Of a DNA stretch of 64,000 nt, positions 57,894 to 64,000 are shown piece by piece; within the stretch, counting starts at the first letter, position 1, and every line of letters starts with the position of its first letter. The DNA is taken from positions 36,636-100,635 of the forward strand of contig NZ_VSSS01000058.1 of the NCBI RefSeq assembly GCF_008123425.1, written 5' to 3'. The position numbers and the translations under genes were made by a program. The stretch comes from Bradyrhizobium rifense (lineage in GTDB: Bacteria; Pseudomonadota; Alphaproteobacteria; Rhizobiales; Xanthobacteraceae). The notes below the pieces were generated by a model. It was given only the letters and a program-made list of their open reading frames with translations, did no database searches and was not told the origin of the DNA.

Positions 57894-60616
57894 GCTTCGA
57901 AGTCAATGGCGCAAATTTTCCGCAAACGCCACGCGCCGGCCAGTGCCTGCGCACGTTTTTGCGGGAGCTCGGCCATTTCGGGGTGAAGAAGGGCTGCGAC
58001 GCCGGCGACTGCGGCGCCTGCACCGTGCTGCTCGACGGCGAGCCCGTGCATAGCTGCCTCATCCCCGCGTTTCGCGCGGAGGGGCGCGCCATCACCACGA
58101 TCGAAGGGCTCGGCGACGAACATGGCGCGCACCCGATGCAGCAGGCCTTCCTCGACGCGCAGGGATTCCAGTGCGGCTTCTGCACCGCCGGCATGATCCT
58201 CACCTGCGCCTCGCTGAACCAGGCGCAGCGGACCGACCTCGGCGCCGCGCTGAAGGGCAACATCTGCCGCTGCACCGGCTATCGTTCGATCGAGGACGCG
58301 ATCCAGGGCAAGACCAATGTCGAGGAGCGCGTCGAGGCCGGTGGCGCATTCGGCCGCAGCCTGCCGGCGCCCGCGGGCCCGGACGTCGTTCGCGGTATGG
58401 CACGCTACACGTTCGACACCGAAATCGACAATCTGCTGCACATCAAGCTGCTGCGCTCGCCGCATGCGCACGCACGAATCGTCGCGATCGACAGATCGGC
58501 AGCGATGGCGGTCCCGGGCGTGCATGCAATCCTGACGCATGAGGATGCGCCCTCGGTGCTGTTCTCGACCGCGCGGCACGAGAAGGACTGGATGGATCCC
58601 GAGGACACCCGCATCCTGGACGACGTCGTCCGCTTCATCGGCCAGAAGGTCGCGGCCGTCGTCGCGGAGAGTGAAGGCGCCGCCGAAGAGGCCTGCCGCC
58701 GGCTGAAGGTCGACTACGAGATCTTGCCCGCGCTGATCGATCCCGAGCAGGCGATGGCGCCGGGCGCACCGCTCGTTCATCCTGATCGGACCAGCGCGAA
58801 CCGTGTTGCCGACGCGCAGCGCAATCTCGTCGCCGAAACGCATGGTGAGTTCGGCGATGTCGCCTCCGCACTCGCCGCATCTGCCGTCACTTACGAGGCC
58901 ACCTTCCACAGTCATCGCGTGCAGCATGCCGCACTGGAGACCCATGGCGGCCTCGCCTGGCTCGATGAGGCAGGCGTGCTCAATGTCCGCACCTCGACAC
59001 AGGTGCCGTTCCTGACCCGCCGAGCACTCTCGGACATCTTCCAGCTTCCCATGGACAAGGTCCGCGTGTTCTGCGAGCGCGTCGGCGGCGGTTTTGGCGG
59101 CAAGCAGGAGATGTTCGTCGAGGATATTTTGGCGCTCGCCGCCTTGAGGACCGGTCGGCCGGTCAAGCTCGAGCTCACGCGCGAGGAACAGTTCATCGCG
59201 ACCTCGACGCGGCACCCGATGCGGGTCCACATCAAGGCCGGCGCCGATGCCGACGGCAAGCTCACCGCGCTGCAACTCGACGTGCTCTCCAATACGGGTG
59301 CTTACGGCAATCACGGCGGCTCCGTGATGTTCCACGCAGTGTCGGAGTCCATCGCCGTCTACAATTGCCCGAACAAGCGGGTCGACGGCTTCGTCGTCTA
59401 CACCAACACCGTGCCGGCCGGCGCGTTTCGTGGTTATGGCTTGCCGCAGACATTGATCGCGGTGGAGGCTGCCATCGACGAGCTCGCCAGGCAGCTCGGC
59501 ATCAGCCCTTACGACATGCGCCGACGCAATATCGTCAAGCCCGGCGATCCCATGCTGTCGCCGCCCGAGTCCGACTATCACGACGTGCTCTATGGCTCCT
59601 ACGGTCTCGACCAATGCATCGACCTCGTCGAGCGCGCGATGCAGGTCGATCAGCCGCAGCCCGAACTGTCGCCGGAATGGCTGACTGGCGACGGCATCGC
59701 TCTGACCATGATCGACACCGTGCCGCCCGCCGGCCACATCGCCGACGCGATGATCGCGCTCAACGACGATGGCGGCTTCGATCTCACCGTCGGCACCGCC
59801 GAGTTCGGCAATGGCACCAGCACCGTGCACCGACAGATCGCTGCAACGGTACTCGCGACCACCGTCGACAGGATCCGCCTGCGCCAATCTGACACTGCCC
59901 ATGGCGGCCACGACACTGGCGCCTATGGCAGCACGGGCACGTTCGTTGCCGGCAAGGCGACGCAGGCAGCCGCCATGCAGCTTGCGGCCGAATTGAAGGT
60001 AGCTGCCGCCAACGCATGGCTTTGCGATGCCGGGACTTGCACGCTCGAGGGCGAGTTCGTCGTCAGCGGCGTGCGGCGAATTTCCTTTACTGAGCTCGCG
60101 AAGCTCGCGCGCGAGTCGGGGCGTCCGCTCGTGGCACACGGCAATTCCGAGGGAACGCCGAGATCCGTCGGCTTCAACGTGCAAGGCTTTCGCATCGCCG
60201 TGAACAAGGGCACAGGTGAGATCAGGATTCTCAGGAGCGTGCAGGCGGCGGACGCGGGCGTCGTCGCCAATCCCATGCAGTGCCGCGGCCAGGTCGAGGG
60301 CGGCGTGGCGCAGGCCCTCGGTGCGGCGCTCTACGAGGAAATGGTGATTGATGCGAATGGCCGCGTCACCAATCCCAAATTCCGCGATTACCATCTGCCG
60401 TCCTTCGCGGACGTGCCGCGCACGGACGTGTTGTTCGCCGAGACGTCCGACACGATCGGGCCCTTAGGGGCGAAGTCGATGAGCGAGAGCCCGTACAACC
60501 CGGTCGCCGCCGCGCTCGGCAACGCGATTGCCGACGCCACCGGCATCCGCTTCACCGCACCGCCTTTCAAGCCGGACCGGCTGTTTCCGGCGCTGCACGA
60601 GAAGTTCGGCGATTAA
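57890..60616 (+). CDS. Fused 2Fe-2S and molybdenum subunit of xanthine dehydrogenase, 908 aa
   Basis: Oxidises hypoxanthine to xanthine and xanthine to urate. Residues 1-155 are the two 2Fe-2S domains: CDAGDCGACTVLL with CGFC and CRCTGYR. Residues 170-900 are the molybdopterin-binding domains (GGGFGGKQEMFVED, TEFGNGT-like region). The catalytic Glu is in GAKSMSESPYNPV, where the usual signature is KGVGEPP. Usually these subunits are separate genes, so this is a fusion. It overlaps upstream by ATGA and meets the convergent OHCU/HIU gene stop to stop. CGFCTAGM has A where P is usual. Confidence 0.85.
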   Translation: MSFEVNGANFPQTPRAGQCLRTFLRELGHFGVKKGCDAGDCGACTVLLDGEPVHSCLIPAFRAEGRAITTIEGLGDEHGAHPMQQAFLDAQGFQCGFCTAGMILTCASLNQAQRTDLGAALKGNICRCTGYRSIEDAIQGKTNVEERVEAGGAFGRSLPAPAGPDVVRGMARYTFDTEIDNLLHIKLLRSPHAHARIVAIDRSAAMAVPGVHAILTHEDAPSVLFSTARHEKDWMDPEDTRILDDVVRFIGQKVAAVVAESEGAAEEACRRLKVDYEILPALIDPEQAMAPGAPLVHPDRTSANRVADAQRNLVAETHGEFGDVASALAASAVTYEATFHSHRVQHAALETHGGLAWLDEAGVLNVRTSTQVPFLTRRALSDIFQLPMDKVRVFCERVGGGFGGKQEMFVEDILALAALRTGRPVKLELTREEQFIATSTRHPMRVHIKAGADADGKLTALQLDVLSNTGAYGNHGGSVMFHAVSESIAVYNCPNKRVDGFVVYTNTVPAGAFRGYGLPQTLIAVEAAIDELARQLGISPYDMRRRNIVKPGDPMLSPPESDYHDVLYGSYGLDQCIDLVERAMQVDQPQPELSPEWLTGDGIALTMIDTVPPAGHIADAMIALNDDGGFDLTVGTAEFGNGTSTVHRQIAATVLATTVDRIRLRQSDTAHGGHDTGAYGSTGTFVAGKATQAAAMQLAAELKVAAANAWLCDAGTCTLEGEFVVSGVRRISFTELAKLARESGRPLVAHGNSEGTPRSVGFNVQGFRIAVNKGTGEIRILRSVQAADAGVVANPMQCRGQVEGGVAQALGAALYEEMVIDANGRVTNPKFRDYHLPSFADVPRTDVLFAETSDTIGPLGAKSMSESPYNPVAAALGNAIADATGIRFTAPPFKPDRLFPALHEKFGD

Positions 60617-61500
60617 CTGCCGCGGTACGTCGAATAGCTCCAGGGCGTCACCAGCAGCGGCACATGATAGTGGCTCTCCGGCTCGCTGATCGCGAAGCGC
60701 AGCGGGATCTCGTCGAGGAACGGCGGATCTGACAGCGGCACATTGCGCTCGGCGTAATATTTGGCGACGCTGAAGCGAAGCTCGTAACGGCCGATCGGCA
60801 GCGGGCGACCGCTGATCAGCGGCTGGTCGGTGCGCCCATCCGCATTGGTGACGGTGCGCGCGATGACGCGGCTCTCGCCGAGCGCGGCGAGCTCGACAAG
60901 CGCGACCGGAATGCCGGGCGCGGGCTTGCCGGCGTGATTGTCCAATACATGGGTCGAGAGCCGGCCGTGCACTTTCAGCTTGTCGTCGGCGATGACGAGT
61001 TGATCAAGCCGCAGTGCCGAGATGCGACCGATCTCTTCGATCGCGCGGCGCGTCTCGGTCTTGGCGATGTTGCGCAGACGCGTCTCGAAGTCGCGCAGCA
61101 CGGAATCCTTGGTATGACGCCGCACGCAGACGATATAGGGGATGCCGAATTTTTCGCGATAGGCGTTGTTGGCGCGCTCGAACGCCGAATATTCGGCGCC
61201 CGACAGCCGGTCGAGGCCGGCGCTGTTCTGCTCGTCGGTTGATTCCGCCGTCAGGCCCGCTGCGCGCTGCGTCTTGTTGGCGAGATCGGGATGCGCCCGG
61301 ATCAGTGCCAGCTGCACATCGGGTTCGGCGGCTTGTATCGCCGCCATGAGCGCCGTGTGCAGCTGGTTGATGCCGGCAAACGGCCGCTGCGCCGCGAGCT
61401 GCTCGGCGATCCAGGGCGAATATTCCACGACATTGGCAAGCGCCGCGACGAAATCGGCCTGGCTTGCGGCATTGAGATTGGCCAGCGAGATTTGCGTCAT
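60613..61500 (-). CDS. OHCU decarboxylase fused to HIU hydrolase, 295 aa
   Basis: Two steps after urate oxidation in one protein. The N-terminal half (about 1-165) is OHCU decarboxylase with RAHPDLANKTQRAAG and EKFGIPYIVCVRRHTKDSVL. The C-terminal half (about 180-295) is a transthyretin-like 5-hydroxyisourate hydrolase starting LSTHVLDNHAGKPAPGIPV and ending in the signature YRGS. Order of use is HIU hydrolase then decarboxylase, giving (S)-allantoin. ATG at 61500 is preferred over an upstream frame start. It follows the allantoinase gene by 7 bp. Confidence 0.9.
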   Translation of the reverse strand: MTQISLANLNAASQADFVAALANVVEYSPWIAEQLAAQRPFAGINQLHTALMAAIQAAEPDVQLALIRAHPDLANKTQRAAGLTAESTDEQNSAGLDRLSGAEYSAFERANNAYREKFGIPYIVCVRRHTKDSVLRDFETRLRNIAKTETRRAIEEIGRISALRLDQLVIADDKLKVHGRLSTHVLDNHAGKPAPGIPVALVELAALGESRVIARTVTNADGRTDQPLISGRPLPIGRYELRFSVAKYYAERNVPLSDPPFLDEIPLRFAISEPESHYHVPLLVTPWSYSTYRGS

Positions 61501-61507
61501 CGTGACT

Positions 61508-62437
61508 TCACCCGATCTCGAAGGCATCGAGATGCGCCTGCTTGTCGTGCCAATGCTGCGCGATCTGCAGCCGCGTCGGCACCCAAACGCGCTCGTGCTT
61601 GCCGATATAGTCGAGGAAGCGGATCAGGCCAGCGGCGCGGCCCGGCCGGCCGGCGAGCCGGCAGTGCAGCCCCACCGACATCATCTTCGGGGCGGTCTCG
61701 CCTTCGGCATAGAGCACGTCGAACGCATCTTTCAGATAGGTGTAGAACTGCTCACCCTCGGCAAAGCCCTGCGGATTGATGAAGCGCATGTCGTTGGCAT
61801 CGAGCGTATAGGGAATGATGAGCTGCTTGCCGTTGGGACCCTTGACCCAATAGGGCAGATCGTCGGCATAGGAATCGCAGAGATAGAGGAAGCCGCCCTC
61901 CTCCATCAGCAGACGGTTGGTGTTGATCGAGGAGCGACCGGTGTACCAGCCGAGCGGCCGTGAGCCGGTCGCCTCGGTATGGACGCGGATCGACTCGGCG
62001 ATCTCGGCGCGCTCCTGCGCCTCTGTCATGTCCTTGTGCTCGATCCATTTAAGGCTGTGGCTCGCGATGTCCCAGCCGGACTCCTTCATCGCAGCGACGA
62101 TTTCCGGATTGCGCTTCAGCGCGGTGGCGACACCGAACACGGTGGTCGGCCACTTCCGCTCGCTGAACATCCGCCACAGCCGCCAGAAGCCGGCGCGCGA
62201 ACCGTATTCGAACATGGATTCGATATTGGCGTGACGCTGGCCCGGCCAGGGCTGCGCGCCGAGCACGTCGGACAGGAACGCTTCCGAGGCGCGGTCACCG
62301 TGCAGAATGTTGTTCTCGCCGCCTTCCTCGAAATTGACGACGAACTGCACCGCGACCCGCGCGTTGCCGGGCCATTGCGGATGCGGCGGATTGCGGCCGT
62401 AACCGCGGAGATCGCGCGGGTAGCGGGCGTCAGTCAC
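61508..62437 (-). CDS. puuE: Allantoinase, PuuE type, 309 aa
   Basis: Hydrolyses allantoin to allantoate. It belongs to the polysaccharide-deacetylase-like PuuE group, not the metal-dependent AllB amidohydrolases. Family features: RDLRGYGRNPPHPQWPGNARVAV near the N-terminus, NFEEGGENNILHGD, and IASHSLKWIEHKDM with the conserved histidines. Starts with GTG at 62437, one base before the DUF3830 stop. The gene order DUF3830, puuE, OHCU-HIU is one operon reading leftward. Confidence 0.9.
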   Translation of the reverse strand: MTDARYPRDLRGYGRNPPHPQWPGNARVAVQFVVNFEEGGENNILHGDRASEAFLSDVLGAQPWPGQRHANIESMFEYGSRAGFWRLWRMFSERKWPTTVFGVATALKRNPEIVAAMKESGWDIASHSLKWIEHKDMTEAQERAEIAESIRVHTEATGSRPLGWYTGRSSINTNRLLMEEGGFLYLCDSYADDLPYWVKGPNGKQLIIPYTLDANDMRFINPQGFAEGEQFYTYLKDAFDVLYAEGETAPKMMSVGLHCRLAGRPGRAAGLIRFLDYIGKHERVWVPTRLQIAQHWHDKQAHLDAFEIG

Positions 62438-62851
62438 TCAGACTTCCTCGAAGCGGATCGGCAGCGCGCCCTTCCACAGCACGCTCTTGCCCAGCGTCGC
62501 GAGATTCTCCAGGCCCGAGGTCACCGTAATGAAGTGATTGCCGGCGAGCTGGCCCATCTTGCTGGCGAAATGCACGCCGCCATAGGCCATCAGGATCTCG
62601 GTCTCGCTGATGCCACCGGGATAGAGGATGATCTGGCCGGGCGCGGGATAGCTGGTGTGGTTCTCATAGCCGACGCCGAAGTCGAGATCGCCGAGCGGCA
62701 TCCATACGCCTTCGCCGCTCCAGCGCACATGGATGATGTGGCTCTCGAACGGCAACGCCTTGCGGAACGCCGCGACGGTCTTGGGCGCCGCCTGCTCCTC
62801 GAAGCGGGCATCGAAGGTGAAATCGCCGGCGCGGATAACGAGTTTGCTCAT
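62438..62851 (-). CDS. DUF3830 protein in ureide operon, 137 aa
   Basis: A cyclophilin-fold DUF3830 protein. Hallmarks: HIIHVRWSGEGVWMPLGDLD, YPAPGQIILYPGGISETEIL and SKMGQLAGNHFITV. The start at 62851 is next to GAGAGATGAG. It is the first gene of the allantoinase operon, in the place where ureidoglycolate lyase often sits, but it is not AllA by sequence. Its function is unknown; a role in ureide breakdown is inferred from context. Confidence 0.75.
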   Translation of the reverse strand: MSKLVIRAGDFTFDARFEEQAAPKTVAAFRKALPFESHIIHVRWSGEGVWMPLGDLDFGVGYENHTSYPAPGQIILYPGGISETEILMAYGGVHFASKMGQLAGNHFITVTSGLENLATLGKSVLWKGALPIRFEEV

Positions 62852-62941
62852 CTCATCTCTCTGGATCGGGGGCGGTGGCCCCACGGGGAACTTGCAAGCA
62901 AAGAGCATTCCAGCGGGCTTCGCGCAAGTGGCGCCGGACCC

Positions 62942-63226
62942 TCACCTGCGGTCGTAAGACCAGCCGAACAGGCCGCTCCGCCGCACCTCGGGCTCGGGCT
63001 CCGCAGCGGCAGCCGGCGGCGATGCCTCCTTCAGTTCCGCCTGCGGCGGGGGCGGCGGAGGCGCCGGCAGGTTCTCGCATTTCATGGAATAGACCAGCTT
63101 ACCGTCCGCGGTGCGTCCGATCGGCGCGCAGGGGTCAGAGTGCGCCGCCGAGGTTTTCGGTGTCAATTTGACCTGCGCCGCAGCAGGCGAGGCGATCAAG
63201 AGCAGAACCAGCAGATATTTCGACAT
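62942..63226 (-). CDS. Secreted proline-rich protein, 94 aa
   Basis: A Sec signal peptide (1-17, LLVLLLIASPAAAQ) is followed by a short domain with two Cys (DPCAPIGRTADGKLVYSMKCE). Then comes a proline/alanine-rich stretch (LPAPPPPPPQ) and a basic end. Likely periplasmic. An AAGG lies upstream. Unrelated to the ureide operon start at 62851. Confidence 0.6.
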   Translation of the reverse strand: MSKYLLVLLLIASPAAAQVKLTPKTSAAHSDPCAPIGRTADGKLVYSMKCENLPAPPPPPPQAELKEASPPAAAAEPEPEVRRSGLFGWSYDRR

Positions 63227-63471
63227 CGTTGTCGGGCCTTAAACCTCGATTAGCCCCATTCAACCGGATTGCGCCGGTCAAGTCCATCGGGCCCGGCTGG
63301 GCGATTGCCGAATATTTAGCCGGGACCAAAAAATTTGCTCGCCCCATCGTGAAAGTGGCGCGACCGATCGTGAAGCCGGCGCTGCTGATATTGGGCAAGC
63401 CGCATCGCCATGTCAGACGCGACGACGATGATAAGTCTGACAACCGGGACGTCGTCACGGGAGAAACACCA

Positions 63472-63690
63472 ATGCAAAAGACTCTTGCCATTCTCGGCGC
63501 CACGCTGGTCACCGCCATCACCATCCAGACCGCAGCAGCGAGCAACCGTCACCATATGCGCAAGGCGCCGCCTGCCCCCATCGCCCAGTCGGTGCGCGAC
63601 TCCAACGCGGCCATGTGGCCATCGCAGCCGACCGAACCGGACTGGTCACGCTACGCCAACGGCGCGATGTCGGCACCCGCGGGACGGTGA
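63472..63690 (+). CDS. Small secreted protein, 72 aa
   Basis: The frame opens at 63229, but ATG at 63472 with GGGAG upstream starts a signal peptide (MQKTLAILGATLVTAITIQT, cleavage near AAASN). The mature 45 residues are His/Pro-rich (NRHHMRKAPPAPIAQS, ending NGAMSAPAGR). No family is recognised. The nearby region is repeat-rich. Confidence 0.55.
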   Translation: MQKTLAILGATLVTAITIQTAAASNRHHMRKAPPAPIAQSVRDSNAAMWPSQPTEPDWSRYANGAMSAPAGR

Positions 63691-63739
63691 AGTTAGAAGC
63701 ATAGAGCGCGATTGCTTCAACAGCGTCCTTGCGGGCACA

Positions 63740-63787
63740 GCGAAGCAATCCAGAATCCCTCCGCGGAAACACTCTGGATTGCTTCGC
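63740..63787. repeat. Intergenic inverted-repeat element
   Basis: A perfect 15-bp inverted repeat, GCGAAGCAATCCAGA (63740-63754) and TCTGGATTGCTTCGC (63773-63787), followed by GCGCTCGCAATGACGG. This is a widely repeated element in Bradyrhizobium genomes. Its minus strand gives a false protein with CERSEAIQ. Confidence 0.85.
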
Positions 63788-64000
63788 TGCGCTCGCAATG
63801 ACGGAGTATGGGGCGGCCCGCACCATCTCGTACCGACGCTGCCGCGTCCCGGCTCTCGATCAGTGACGACGTACGGTCGTCCCTCCAGGTCGAGCCGGGA
63901 TGGGCGATACATACGCTATTCCGAATTCCGGTAAAGCGGAATGTCTTGAAGGGGGATTGACAGCCCGCCCAACTGTTTCGCCCGTCGAGGCTGGGCAAGT

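Noticed and set aside
57806..60394. An 862-codon minus-strand frame
   Set aside because: It is entirely antisense to the xanthine dehydrogenase gene, whose Fe-S and Mo motifs are intact; composition is typical of a GC-rich shadow.
62438..62851. Ureidoglycolate lyase AllA
   Set aside because: Operon position suggested it, but the protein matches DUF3830 motifs and not AllA.
63717..63998. A 93-residue minus-strand frame containing CERSEAIQ
   Set aside because: It is the well-known false translation of a Bradyrhizobium intergenic repeat (inverted repeat at 63740-63787).

Overview
The window looks like chromosomal DNA of a Bradyrhizobium-type alphaproteobacterium. This rests on high GC, a DUF3551 small secreted protein, a GcrA-family regulator, DUF3606 microproteins, a phasin, and intergenic palindromic repeats of the kind common in that genus. 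That placement is inference from gene content and style. I see no tRNA, rRNA, CRISPR array, insertion sequence or phage structural gene.

Region 1 (about 1-8950) is a run of very small genes (many under 90 codons, several membrane or DUF3606 proteins) broken up by a hairpin repeat present in three copies plus a remnant. It also holds a VOC-fold protein, a PhyH-type dioxygenase, an atypical NRAMP-like transporter and a mandelate-racemase-family enzyme. Region 2 (9048-11983) has a periplasmic SoxC-type molybdenum sulfite/sulfane dehydrogenase with its cytochrome c, and arginase. Region 3 (12229-19481) is a surface/signalling island: a CHASE2-PAS-GGDEF-EAL protein, a secreted FecR-domain protein with an Asn/Gly-rich tail, a divergent TpsB/ShlB-type outer-membrane transporter with no visible TpsA, and an alpha/beta hydrolase. 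Region 4 (19976-25484) has a phasin, a gene-poor probably degraded stretch, and a small regulatory island: a DUF6456-like protein, a GcrA paralogue and a LexA-like self-cleaving S24 repressor with four candidate 15-bp operators flanking it. Region 5 (25632-28744) holds a MoxR/CoxE-like AAA+/VWA pair. Region 6 (28753-42599) holds adenine salvage/catabolism (TetR regulator, adenine deaminase, NCS2 permease), divergent formamidase, dctA behind a clear sigma-54 promoter, a translationally coupled TPR-sulfotransferase/STN pair, a secreted phosphoesterase, a glycosidase-like orphan, and an allantoate amidohydrolase.

Region 7 (42986-62851) is the core: two complete BMP-family ABC importers (purine nucleoside/base or ureide class) with a possible nucleoside-type outer-membrane channel between them. 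They are joined to a biuret-hydrolase-like cysteine hydrolase, a guanine-deaminase-like enzyme, an 8-oxoguanine/guanine deaminase-type amidohydrolase, a two-gene xanthine dehydrogenase with the 2Fe-2S and molybdenum subunits fused, a fused OHCU decarboxylase/HIU hydrolase, PuuE allantoinase and a DUF3830 protein. Read together: import of purines or ureides, deamination to xanthine, oxidation to urate, and ring opening to allantoin, allantoate and ammonia. Sigma-54 promoter motifs (TGGCAC-N5-TTGC type) precede the first importer operon, dctA and xanthine dehydrogenase, which suggests nitrogen control of purine use. No urate oxidase or recognised ureidoglycolate-processing enzyme is seen in the window, so those steps must be encoded elsewhere or carried out by one of the unassigned proteins.
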